DNA from: an uncultured Aquimonas sp.
Lineage (GTDB): Bacteria; Pseudomonadota; Gammaproteobacteria; Xanthomonadales; Xanthomonadaceae
Length of the DNA stretch: 64,000 nucleotides
NCBI RefSeq assembly: GCF_937888285.1
Contig: NZ_CALART010000011.1
Location: 124,001 to 188,000, forward strand
Direction of reading: 5' to 3'
The notes under the pieces are model-generated. The model was not told where the DNA came from, searched no databases, and saw only the letters and a program-made list of their open reading frames with translations. Every line of letters starts with the position of its first letter. Positions within the stretch are counted from its first letter, which is position 1. A program made the translations under genes and the position numbers. Below are positions 48,010-58,514 of the stretch, in pieces.

Positions 48010-48948
48010 TTACTCGGTGACTTCCTCGTCGTCTTCTTCCATCGGTGCCGGCTCTTCGGTCACTTCCTCTTCGGCGATCTCGGCGGGGGCGGCAGGCTGG
48101 TCCAGCGCGTCGCTCAGCGCCTTCATGGTGTCCTTGCCGTACCAGCGGCCGTTCTCACGCACCATGTCCTGCTCGCTGGTGATCGCGGTGCCCAGCAAGG
48201 TGTAGCTCAGTTTGACGCGGGCGGCGTCGCCCTCGCTCTTCAGCACTTCCACCTGGGTGCTGTCCAGCGCGGCATTGACGTCGAAGCCGTACACGCCCAG
48301 CACGTCCTTCAGGCCGCCGAAGGCGATGCCGGCCTTTTCCATGGCCTGGTCGAAGCTCAGCGCGTTGACCTGCTCCAGCGTCTGGAGGTCGAGCTTGCGG
48401 GCCGCGGCGACAGTCTTGGCGATCGCCTGCTTGGCGAGCTCGCGATCCCCCAGCTTGACGCCACTCAACCAGTTGCCCATGGCGTCGACCAGCTGGGTGG
48501 CCTGGCGCTTCTGGTCCTCGCTCATCTCGGCGTTCTGCTGGATGCCCTGCACGGCGATGCCGCGGCCCATGCCGATCATCATCGGCATCTGCGGCGCCAT
48601 CTCGGCTTCGAACTGCGCGATGTGCGGCTCCAGCTCGGCCATCAGCGCGGTCTCGGCGTCAGCCGCGGTCAGCTTGGCCATCATTTCCGAGAACTCGGCG
48701 GCTTCGCCGGCCTCGGGTGCAGTGCGCTCGCGCGACTCGAACTTGGCCTTGACCTCGTTGTAGCGGGCTTCCGGCAGGACCAGCTTGACGAACTGGCCGA
48801 TGTCGTTCTGCCGCAGCGCATCGGCGGAGGCCTTGACGGCCGCGTCCGGCGTGGCGGTGGCTTCGGCCGGGCTGGACGATCCGCCGCCGCAGGCAGCCAG
48901 ACCGAGCGAGAACAGGCCAGCAGCGGCCAGTGAAACGAAACGATTCAT
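48010..48948 (-). CDS. Lipoprotein of unknown function with acidic C-terminal tail
   Basis: A 312-residue exported lipoprotein (lipobox L-A-A-C with Cys20, followed by a Gly/Ser linker). The body is helical with a Met-rich stretch near residues 120-130 (M-A-P-Q-M-P-M-M-I-G-M-G). A compact segment at about 215-275 ends in E-N-G-R-W-Y-G-K, as in small NTF2-like or DUF4878-like lipoproteins. The last 25 residues are mostly Glu and Asp. No function can be assigned. It stands alone between obgE and plsB. Confidence 0.8.
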   Translation of the reverse strand: MNRFVSLAAAGLFSLGLAACGGGSSSPAEATATPDAAVKASADALRQNDIGQFVKLVLPEARYNEVKAKFESRERTAPEAGEAAEFSEMMAKLTAADAETALMAELEPHIAQFEAEMAPQMPMMIGMGRGIAVQGIQQNAEMSEDQKRQATQLVDAMGNWLSGVKLGDRELAKQAIAKTVAAARKLDLQTLEQVNALSFDQAMEKAGIAFGGLKDVLGVYGFDVNAALDSTQVEVLKSEGDAARVKLSYTLLGTAITSEQDMVRENGRWYGKDTMKALSDALDQPAAPAEIAEEEVTEEPAPMEEDDEEVTE

Positions 48949-49030
48949 GCGTGAACTCCGGGTGGAAAGCGGCGGGACTTTAACAGTTTGCCGACGCGGT
49001 TGCCGCCAAGCGCACGCTTGGCGGATCGGA

Positions 49031-50107
49031 TCAATCGAGCGGGCTCCAGGGCCGGCTGTCCTCGTCTTCCTTGATCGCCGCGCGCTTCTCGGCGTCGAAG
49101 AACTCCATGACCTGCTGGGCCACGGGCCAGGTGCCCTCGCGGCTGATCGCCGAGATCAGGAACCAGGGCGACTTCCAGTCGAGCGCCTTGACCACGGCTT
49201 CCGCGCGCTCGCGGCGGGTGTCCTCGTCGAGCAGGTCGCCCTTGTTCAGCAGCAGCCAGCGCGGTCGGCCCATCAGTTCGGCGTCGTAGCGCTCCAACTC
49301 GCGCTCGATCGCGTGGACTTCGCCGACGATGTGATCCACGGCCTCGTCGCCTTCCAGCATCGGCGCCATGTCGACGATGTGCAGCAGCAGGCGGTTGCGC
49401 TGCACGTGCTTCAGGAACTGCACGCCGAGCCCGGCGCCTTCGGCGGCGCCCTCAATCAGGCCGGGAATGTCGGCGATGACGAAGCTGCGGTCCTGCTCGA
49501 CGCGAACGACGCCGAGGTTGGGATAGAGCGTGGTGAAGGGGTAGTCGGCCACCTTCGGCGTCGCCGCCGACACCGCGCGGATGAAGGTCGACTTGCCGGC
49601 GTTCGGAAAGCCCAGCATGCCGACATCGGCCAGCAGCTTGAGCTCCAGCCGCAGCTCGCGGTCATCGCCCTCGCTGCCCGGCGTGGCCCGGCGCGGCGCG
49701 CGATTGGTGGACGTCTTGAAATGGATATTGCCGCGGCCACCCTCGCCGCCCTGGGCGACCTTGAGCGTCTGGCCGTGCTCGGTGAGGTCGCCGATCACCT
49801 CGTCGGTGTCGACCGCCGTGACCACGGTGCCGACCGGCACGCGGATGACCACGTCCTCGCCCTTCTTGCCGTACATCTGCCGGCCCATGCCGTTCTCGCC
49901 GCGCTTGGCGCGGAAGATGCGCTGGTGGCGGAAGTCGATCAGGGTGTTGAGGTTCTCGTCGGCAACCAGGAACACGCTGCCGCCGTTACCACCGTCACCG
50001 CCATCCGGCCCGCCCAGCGGGATGAACTTCTCGCGGCGGAAGCTCACGCAGCCGTTGCCGCCGTTGCCTGCGATGACGCGGATGTCTGCTTCGTCGACGA
50101 GTTTCAT
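49031..50107 (-). CDS. obgE: Obg-family GTPase
   Basis: The essential ribosome-assembly and stress GTPase, 358 residues. The glycine-rich Obg fold occupies 1-158. The G domain carries G1 G-F-P-N-A-G-K-S-T (166-174), G3 D-I-P-G and N-K-G-D. Its C-terminus is short and acidic. The ATG at 50107 was chosen by the conserved N-terminus (M-K-L-V-D-E-A). No Shine-Dalgarno site precedes it; the 5' region is a GGGAATC-type repeat. It follows rplU-rpmA as in other proteobacteria, but beyond their terminator. Confidence 0.97.
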   Translation of the reverse strand: MKLVDEADIRVIAGNGGNGCVSFRREKFIPLGGPDGGDGGNGGSVFLVADENLNTLIDFRHQRIFRAKRGENGMGRQMYGKKGEDVVIRVPVGTVVTAVDTDEVIGDLTEHGQTLKVAQGGEGGRGNIHFKTSTNRAPRRATPGSEGDDRELRLELKLLADVGMLGFPNAGKSTFIRAVSAATPKVADYPFTTLYPNLGVVRVEQDRSFVIADIPGLIEGAAEGAGLGVQFLKHVQRNRLLLHIVDMAPMLEGDEAVDHIVGEVHAIERELERYDAELMGRPRWLLLNKGDLLDEDTRRERAEAVVKALDWKSPWFLISAISREGTWPVAQQVMEFFDAEKRAAIKEDEDSRPWSPLD

Positions 50108-50115
50108 TTGAGAGC

Positions 50116-50270
50116 CGGGAATGGGGAATCGGGAATGGGGAATCGTAGGAGCGGGTTGCGGCAAGCTTGGGAGGTGCATGCCAGATCGACAAGCAGGGCA
50201 AACACAGGATCAGCGCCGCCGACGCGAGGCCTGCTCTGACGATTCCCCATTCCCAATTCCCGATTCCCGG
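50116..50270. repeat. 155-bp element bounded by 32-bp imperfect inverted repeats
   Basis: The left end 50116-50147 is made of GGGAATC/GGGAATG units. The right end 50239-50270 is its inverted copy, matching at all but three or so of 32 positions. About 90 bases lie between. It occupies the whole obgE-rpmA gap except a few bases on the obgE side and the rpmA terminator. It resembles a small non-autonomous element. No coding capacity was seen. Confidence 0.75.
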
Positions 50271-50278
50271 CCCCTAAA

Positions 50279-50304
50279 CGAAAAACCCCGCACTAGAGGC
50301 GGGG
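50279..50304 (-). terminator. Terminator of rplU-rpmA
   Basis: On the minus strand GCGGGG-type arms (50299-50304 with 50286-50291) are followed by TTTTT (50285-50281). A compact Rho-independent terminator just past rpmA. Confidence 0.85.
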
Positions 50305-50330
50305 CCTTTCGCGTGTGCTGCGCGGCGCGA

Positions 50331-50588
50331 TTACTCGCCGATGACGCTCACGGTGCGGCGGTTCTTCGGGCCCTTGACCGCGAAGTTGACCACGCCGTCC
50401 TTCAGCGCGAACAGGGTGTGGTCGCGGCCGAGGCCGACGCCCGGACCCGGGTGGAACTGGGTGCCGCGCTGGCGGACGATGATGTTGCCGGCTTCGATCG
50501 CCTGGCCACCATAGATCTTCACGCCGAGGTACTTCGGGTTGGAATCGCGGCCGTTACGGGTACTGCCGCCTGCCTTTTTATGTGCCAT
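50331..50588 (-). CDS. rpmA: 50S ribosomal protein L27
   Basis: 85 residues, beginning M-A-H-K-K-A-G-G-S-T-R-N-G-R-D-S, whose flexible N-terminus reaches the peptidyl transferase centre. The match is exact in length to E. coli L27. It follows rplU by 38 bases in the standard operon. Confidence 0.98.
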   Translation of the reverse strand: MAHKKAGGSTRNGRDSNPKYLGVKIYGGQAIEAGNIIVRQRGTQFHPGPGVGLGRDHTLFALKDGVVNFAVKGPKNRRTVSVIGE

Positions 50589-50626
50589 GGAAGACTCTCC
50601 TTGCTTGGGGCTTCAGACGGCGCCGA

Positions 50627-50938
50627 TCAGGCGCTGATGCCGGTGATTTCGATTTCGGTGTAGTGCTGGCGGTGGCCCATCTGCTTGCGATGGTGCTTGC
50701 GCCGACGGAACTTGATGATGCGGATCTTCTCGCCGCGGCCGTGGGCCTTGACGGTGGCGGTGACCTTGGCGCCGGCGACGGTCGGGGTGCCGACGGTCAC
50801 GCTCTCGCCCGAGCCCACCAGCAGGACCTGGTCCAGGTCGATGCTGCTGCCGGCTTCCACGTCGAGCTTCTCGACGCGCAGGGTCTCGCCCTGCATCACG
50901 CGGTACTGCTTGCCGCCGGTAACGATGACTGCGTACAT
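50627..50938 (-). CDS. rplU: 50S ribosomal protein L21
   Basis: 103 residues, the same length as E. coli L21, starting M-Y-A-V-I-V-T-G-G-K-Q-Y and carrying the basic K-F-R-R-R-K-H-H-R-K-Q-M-G-H-R segment that contacts 23S rRNA. The longer upstream frame is non-coding leader. A strong promoter and a structured leader precede it. Confidence 0.98.
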   Translation of the reverse strand: MYAVIVTGGKQYRVMQGETLRVEKLDVEAGSSIDLDQVLLVGSGESVTVGTPTVAGAKVTATVKAHGRGEKIRIIKFRRRKHHRKQMGHRQHYTEIEITGISA

Positions 50939-50995
50939 GTTGCGGATTCCTCTGTAGTTATTGTCGGCTGCCTGGGCCGGGGAGACCCCGTGACC

Positions 50996-51029
50996 CCGTC
51001 CTTGGACCCCGCAAACACGGGAAGGACGG
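50996..51029 (-). promoter_or_regulatory. rplU: Structured leader of rplU-rpmA
   Basis: Within the roughly 110-base leader, CCGTCCTT (50996-51003) pairs perfectly with AAGGACGG (51022-51029), and inside that CCCG (51008-51011) pairs with CGGG (51018-51021). A nested hairpin in a ribosomal-protein leader is a plausible binding site for L21 or another autoregulator; that role is inference. Confidence 0.5.
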
Positions 51030-51055
51030 CGCAAGGGCGCCAGGACAGCCGCGGG

Positions 51056-51084
51056 AGTATAGGTTCGTGCTGCGCCCGGGTCAA
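51056..51084 (-). promoter_or_regulatory. rplU: Sigma-70 promoter of rplU-rpmA
   Basis: On the minus strand TTGACC (51084-51079) and TATACT (51061-51056) have a 17-base spacer, near consensus. The bases after the -10 are GC-rich, as in growth-rate-controlled promoters. Confidence 0.88.
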
Positions 51085-51095
51085 ACCCGGTCGCA

Positions 51096-51312
51096 GCGGG
51101 ATTCGGGATTCGGGAGTGAAGAGGCGCGCTTGCGGACCACTGGTCCGCGCGCCGATGAACGCGCGAGCGCAGCGCGCGAGGGCCTCGGGATTCGATCGGC
51201 ATCCCCTTGCGCGACCCTGCGCTGCCGCGTCATGCGCCAGATCCGAGAGCCAACCCCGGAAGCCTGCCGGACGCGCTCTTTCGAATCCCGAATCACCAAT
51301 CCCGAATCCCGG
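51096..51312. repeat. Second element bounded by inverted GAATCCC arrays
   Basis: The 588-base gap 50939-51526 between rplU and uvrA holds no gene. GGGATTC units at 51098-51115 face GAATCCC/CAATCCC units at 51282-51310 in inverted orientation, with one extra copy at 51188-51195. About 165 bases lie between the ends, including the hairpin GCGGACC-ACT-GGTCCGC near 51131-51147. Confidence 0.65.
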
Positions 51313-51407
51313 GGCGGGGGCGCTGCGCCCCCGACATACTGACATCACGATGACAGCAGCCAAGCAACAAGGTCGTGCCTTCTACCTGCGCGCCACCCCG
51401 GGTCTCG

Positions 51408-51452
51408 CGGAGCCTGCTCTAGCGAATCCCGAATCCCCAATCCCGAATCCCG
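51408..51452. repeat. Third GAATCCC array, with a conserved flank
   Basis: An array of GAATCCC/CAATCCC units (51423-51452) is preceded by a GCCTGCTCT flank. The right end of the 50116-50270 element has the same flank and the same array order (about 50229-50272), so the two share roughly 44 bases of common ancestry. Confidence 0.65.
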
Positions 51453-51526
51453 GCCGGGGCGCGCTCGCCCCGGCCTCACGCCCGCCTCCTACAATGCCCA
51501 GTTCCCCAAGCCCTCCCCGGCCCAGC

Positions 51527-54417
<2,891 letters not shown>

Positions 54418-54421
<4 letters not shown>

Positions 54422-54825
54422 ACGAGACGCCGATGAAGCCCGTGTTCGAGAGCGAGATGGACGTGCGCTGGGGCGACATGGACGCCTTCAACCACGTCAA
54501 CAACGCCAGCTACCTGCGCTACATCGAGGAAGCGCGCGTGCTCTGGTTCAAGCAGATCAGCCCCGATTGGGCCGATCCCGACTGCGCGCCGATCCTGGCC
54601 GCCGCGCAGATGAACTACCGGCGCCCGATCGGCTGGCCGGAACGCCTGCGCATCGTGATGGGCGCCGAACGGCTTGGCGGCAAGAGCCTGACCCTCAGCC
54701 ATCGCATCGAAAGCGCGACGCAAGCCGACGTGCTCTACGCCGACGGCCACACCGTGCTGGTCTGGGTGGACCGCAGCGGCGCCTCGATGCTGCTGCCCGA
54801 CTTCGTGCGCGCGGCGGCCGAGTGA
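54418..54825 (+). CDS. Acyl-CoA thioesterase, hotdog fold (YbgC/FadM-like)
   Basis: A 135-residue 4HBT-family enzyme. The catalytic Asp lies in W-G-D-M-D-A-F-N-H-V-N-N, the usual signature of 4-hydroxybenzoyl-CoA thioesterase-like proteins. It should hydrolyse an acyl-CoA thioester in the cytosol; the chain is unknown. It overlaps uvrA by ATGA and is itself overlapped by the patatin gene. Confidence 0.9.
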
Positions 54826-55856
54826 GCGCGAAGCCGCGCACGCGCCGCATCAATCTCGCCCTGCAGGGCGGCGGCGCGCATGGCGCCTTCACCTGGGGCG
54901 TTCTCGATGCGCTGTTGGAGGACGGCCGCATCGAGTTCGAGGGCCTGAGCGGCACCAGCGCAGGCGCGATGAATGCGGCGGTGCTGGCCGATGGCCTGCT
55001 GCGCGGCGGCATCGATGGCGCGCGCGAGGCGCTGGACGGCTTCTGGGGCGATGTCGCCGCCAGCGGCCTGCTGTTCAGCCCGACGCGCCCGACGCTACCT
55101 CTGCCGCCGGCCTTCGAAGGCTGGGCGCGCAGTCTTGGATTCGCCGCGTTCGAGACCTGGACGCGCCTGCTCTCGCCCTACCAGTTCAATCCCTTCGACT
55201 TCAATCCGCTGCGCGAGGTGCTGGGCCGGCGCATCGATTTCGAAGCCCTGCGTGCGCCCGGCTGTCTGAAACTGTTCGTGGGCGCAACAGCCGTGCGCAG
55301 CGGTCGGGTCAAGGTGTTCGGCAACGACGAGATGAGCGTCGACGCCCTGCTCGCCTCGACCTGCCTGCCGCAACTGTTCCAGGCGGTGGAAATCGACGGC
55401 GAGCCCTACTGGGACGGCGGCTACATGGGCAACCCCGTGCTGTTCCCGCTGTTCTACGAAACCGCAAGCCCGGACATCCTGGTGGTGCACATCAACCCGA
55501 TCGTGCGCGAGCAGACGCCGCGCTCGCCGATGGAAATCGCCAACCGGGTCAACGAGATCAGCTTCAACGCCTCGCTGATGCGCGAGATGCGCGCAGTCGC
55601 CTTCGTCGCCAAGCTGAAGGACGAGGGCTGGCTCAAGCCGGAATTCGAGCAGCGGCTGAAGCGCATCCATCTGCACGCGATCCGCGCCGACGCGCTGATG
55701 GCCACGCTCGATGTCTCCAGCAAGTTGAGCCCGGACCGGCGCTTCCTGCTCGGCCTGCGCGACAGCGGACGACAGGTGGCGCGTGAATGGCTGGAGGCCA
55801 ACTTCGAGGCGCTGGGCGTGCGTGACAGCGTCGACGTGCGCGGCGAGTACCTGTAG
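54822..55856 (+). CDS. Patatin-like phospholipase
   Basis: A 344-residue lipid acyl hydrolase. The oxyanion motif Q-G-G-G-A-H-G-A-F is at about 15-23, the nucleophile elbow G-T-S-A-G-A near 46 and the dyad Asp in D-G-G-Y-M-G near 202. It starts at a GTG overlapping the thioesterase stop (GTGA). No signal peptide was seen, so it probably acts from the cytosolic side. With the thioesterase it may release and process fatty acids from lipids; that link is inference. Confidence 0.9.
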   Translation: MSAKPRTRRINLALQGGGAHGAFTWGVLDALLEDGRIEFEGLSGTSAGAMNAAVLADGLLRGGIDGAREALDGFWGDVAASGLLFSPTRPTLPLPPAFEGWARSLGFAAFETWTRLLSPYQFNPFDFNPLREVLGRRIDFEALRAPGCLKLFVGATAVRSGRVKVFGNDEMSVDALLASTCLPQLFQAVEIDGEPYWDGGYMGNPVLFPLFYETASPDILVVHINPIVREQTPRSPMEIANRVNEISFNASLMREMRAVAFVAKLKDEGWLKPEFEQRLKRIHLHAIRADALMATLDVSSKLSPDRRFLLGLRDSGRQVAREWLEANFEALGVRDSVDVRGEYL

Positions 55857-55867
55857 CACCTGCGCGT

Positions 55868-56479
55868 TCAGCGCGCCGCGGCCAGGTCCAGATAGCGCGC
55901 ATGCAGCGCATCGACCGCCGCGGCCAGCGATGCCAGGCTGCCGCTGTTGTCGACCACGTCGTCCGCCAGCGCCCGCCGCTCTGTCCGACCGATCTGCGCC
56001 GCCAGCGCGGCACGCGCGCCGGTTTCGTCGACGCCGTCGCGCCGCGTCAGCCGTTCGATCTGCTGGGCTTCGGGCACATCCACCACCAGCACGCGGTCGA
56101 TGAAGGGGTAGCGGCTACCGGCCGTCAGCAGCGGGATCGCCAGCACCACGTAGGGCGCAGCCGCGGCGCGCGCGCGCGCGCGCATGCGTTCGCGGATGCG
56201 CGGATGCAGGATGGCTTCGAGATCCCCACGCGCCCCGGCATCGCTGAAGATGTGCTGGCGCAGCTGACGCCGGTCCAGCCGGCCCTCGGCATCAAGCACG
56301 CCGGCACCGAAGCGCTGCACGATCTCGCCCAGCGCGGCCTCGCCGGGCTCGACCAGCTCGCGGGCGATCAGGTCGGCGTCGATCACCGGCACGCCGAGCT
56401 GCTCGAAGCGCGCGGTCACGGCCGACTTGCCGGAGGCGATGCCGCCGGTGACGGCGACGATGTAGGGCGATGCACGCAT
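55868..56479 (-). CDS. coaE: Dephospho-CoA kinase
   Basis: Phosphorylates dephospho-CoA at the 3' hydroxyl in the last step of coenzyme A synthesis. It is 203 residues from the ATG at 56479, near E. coli CoaE (206). P-loop G-G-I-A-S-G-K-S is at 12-19, and D-A-D-x-I-A-R-E and I-P-L-L follow. In many relatives it sits beside pilD; here it is alone, convergent with the patatin gene. Confidence 0.95.
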   Translation of the reverse strand: MRASPYIVAVTGGIASGKSAVTARFEQLGVPVIDADLIARELVEPGEAALGEIVQRFGAGVLDAEGRLDRRQLRQHIFSDAGARGDLEAILHPRIRERMRARARAAAAPYVVLAIPLLTAGSRYPFIDRVLVVDVPEAQQIERLTRRDGVDETGARAALAAQIGRTERRALADDVVDNSGSLASLAAAVDALHARYLDLAAAR

Positions 56480-56600
56480 GAGGGGCCTGCAGGGAATGAG
56501 GAGCGTCGCGCGAACGAAGGCCTGCAGGCGTCGTCGCGCTGCGGCTTGAACTTCGTCGTGTCCGGGATGGGCATGTGAGTCTACAAGGCAGGGCATCTGG

Positions 56601-56726
56601 GCCCCCGCCTTCGCGGGGGCGACGGCGATCGTGATCGCAGGTCTTCACTCCGTCGACGGACTGACCGCTGGCCTCCGTCCACGGCCGCGCTCGGGGAGCC
56701 CGTGGCCCGTGGCCCGTGGCCCGTGG
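56601..56726. repeat. GC hairpin and four-copy heptamer repeat in the coaE-tilS gap
   Basis: The 323-base gap 56480-56802 holds no gene. GCCCCCGC (56601-56608) pairs with GCGGGGGC (56613-56620) across a CTTC loop, a form dispersed in many xanthomonad genomes. Four perfect copies of CCCGTGG stand at 56699-56726, a possible site of slippage. Confidence 0.7.
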
Positions 56727-56802
56727 GGACGGATGCTCCCGCAGCTACTGACCAGGCGCATACCGACAGGCGCCCGTGCCGCGCTTCGCTACCATGCCGC
56801 GC

Positions 56803-58173
56803 ATGCCCGACACCCACACCCTCCCGCTTGATGCCGGCGCCCTGCCGCCCGAAGCAGGCCTTGCCGTGGCCTTCAGCGGTGGGCTGGATTCACGCGTGCT
56901 GCTGCAGCTCCTGGCCGAAGCCAAGTGGGCGCGCGCGCGCGGGCTGCGCGTCCTGCATGTCGACCACGGCCTGCATGCGGATTCGGCGCGCTGGGCGGAG
57001 CACTGCCATCGCGAAGCCCTCGGGCTTGGCCTCGACGTCGGCCTTCTGCGTGTGGATATCCCCGGCGACGGCAGCGGCCTGGAGGAACGTGCGCGCCGTG
57101 CCCGCCACGCCGCGCTGCAGGCCGCGCTGCGGCCGGGCGAGGTGCTGGTGATGGCCCACCACCAGGACGACCAGGCCGAGACCTTCCTGTTGCGCGCCCT
57201 GCGCGGCGCCGGCGAGCGCGGCCTGGGCGGCATGCGAGCCTTGCGCAGCTTCGGAGCCGGCTGGCTGTGGCGACCGCTGCTGGCGACGCCACGCAGCGCG
57301 CTCGAACACTACGCCCGCGCGCGCGGCCTGCGCTGGATCGACGACCCCAGCAACCTGGACCCGCGCCACGACCGCAACTTCCTGCGCCATGCCGTGCTGT
57401 CCCTGCTGCGCCAGCGCTGGCCGCAGGCGGCGGAGTCGCTGGCACTGTCGGCGAGGTTTAGCGCGCAGGCGGATGCGCGGCTTGCATCGCTCGACGCCAT
57501 CGACCTCGCGCGCGCGCAGCAGCTCGACCCGCGCGTGCTGGATCTCGCCGTACTGCGCCGCTGGGAGCCCACACGCCGGGCGCGCGTGCTGCGCGTCTGG
57601 CTGCAGTCGCTGGGCTGTGCGCTGCCGCCACCCAGCGTGCTTGCGCAGATCGAGCGCGAGCTGCTGCAGGCACGCGGTGACAGCGAAGCCGAAGCGCGCT
57701 GGCGCGGGCATCGTCTGCGCGCGTGGCGTGACGCGCTGCATCTGCTGCCCGGGTTGCGACCGCTGCCCGCGGACTTAGACCTCGAATGGGACGGCGCAAG
57801 CCCGCTGGCGCTGCCAGACGGCCATGCGCTGGCGCTCTGCAATGGCGTGGGCGAGGTCCAGCCCGATGCGCGACTGCCGCGGCCGCTGCGCATCCGCGCA
57901 CGCCAGGGCGGTGAGCGCATCCGGCTGTCGCCGACGCGGCCCAGCCAGTGCGTGAAGACCCTGCTGCAGGCCCTGGGCGTGCCGCCATGGCAGCGACCGC
58001 ATCTGCCCTTTCTGTGGAGTGCCGAGGGCGAGCTGATCGCGGTCGCCGATCTGCTGCAGCGCGAGGACTTCCGCGACGCGCTGATCGGCCACGGCCTGTG
58101 CCTGCGCTGGCTGGGGCCCTTCGGCCTGCAGCGCGTCGCCGGCGTCGACGATCTCGCCGCGCGCGACATTTGA
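56803..58173 (+). CDS. tilS: tRNA(Ile)-lysidine synthase
   Basis: Modifies C34 of tRNA-Ile(CAU) to lysidine so it reads AUA, using ATP and lysine. The 456 residues fit the family. The PP-loop S-G-G-L-D-S is near 25-30, and the motif H-H-Q-D-D-Q-A-E-T-F-L-L follows. The C-terminal part (residues about 300-450) carries the Q-G-G-E-R-I-R signature. In-frame ATG codons at 56776 and 56794 are alternatives. TACCAT stands 7 bases before the chosen ATG. Confidence 0.94.
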   Translation: MPDTHTLPLDAGALPPEAGLAVAFSGGLDSRVLLQLLAEAKWARARGLRVLHVDHGLHADSARWAEHCHREALGLGLDVGLLRVDIPGDGSGLEERARRARHAALQAALRPGEVLVMAHHQDDQAETFLLRALRGAGERGLGGMRALRSFGAGWLWRPLLATPRSALEHYARARGLRWIDDPSNLDPRHDRNFLRHAVLSLLRQRWPQAAESLALSARFSAQADARLASLDAIDLARAQQLDPRVLDLAVLRRWEPTRRARVLRVWLQSLGCALPPPSVLAQIERELLQARGDSEAEARWRGHRLRAWRDALHLLPGLRPLPADLDLEWDGASPLALPDGHALALCNGVGEVQPDARLPRPLRIRARQGGERIRLSPTRPSQCVKTLLQALGVPPWQRPHLPFLWSAEGELIAVADLLQREDFRDALIGHGLCLRWLGPFGLQRVAGVDDLAARDI

Positions 58174-58198
58174 GACCACGCCCTCGACTTTCCTCACA

Positions 58199-58228
58199 TT
58201 GACCGCGCTCGCGGGGCTTCGGCACACT
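58199..58228 (+). promoter_or_regulatory. xseB: Candidate promoter of xseB-ispA
   Basis: TTGACC (58199-58204) and CACACT (58223-58228) are 18 bases apart. The start would fall at or next to the xseB ATG at 58236, implying a leaderless transcript. The -10 is weak. Confidence 0.45.
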
Positions 58229-58235
58229 GCCGCGC

Positions 58236-58514
58236 ATGTCGACGCCCGATCCCACCGCTCCCGCCTCCGCCGCCGCGACCGACGGCAGCGCCGTCGCCGG
58301 CTTCGAACGTTCGCTCGACGAACTGGAAAGTCTGGTGCAGCGGCTGGAGAAGGGCGATTTGAGCCTCGATGAATCGCTGCAGGCCTACGAGCGCGGCATC
58401 GCCCTGTTCCGCAACTGCCAGACCGCGCTGGACCAGGCCGAGCTGCGCGTGCGTCTGCTCAGCGACCCGGAAGATCCGGCCAGCGCCCAACCGTTCACGC
58501 CCGATGCGCCCTGA
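58236..58514 (+). CDS. xseB: Exodeoxyribonuclease VII small subunit
   Basis: 92 residues. The conserved core F-E-x-S-L-D-E-L-E-x-L-V-Q-R-L-E-K-G-D-L-S-L-D-E-S-L-Q-A-Y-E-R-G is at about 24-58, the standard XseB helical hairpin. It partners XseA, which is not in this window. It overlaps ispA by 11 bases, the usual xseB-ispA order. Confidence 0.95.
   Translation: MSTPDPTAPASAAATDGSAVAGFERSLDELESLVQRLEKGDLSLDESLQAYERGIALFRNCQTALDQAELRVRLLSDPEDPASAQPFTPDAP

Noticed and set aside
50116..51452. CRISPR or insertion-sequence reading of the GAATCCC arrays
   Set aside because: Units are 7-8 bases with no spacers, and no transposase frame lies between the inverted ends.
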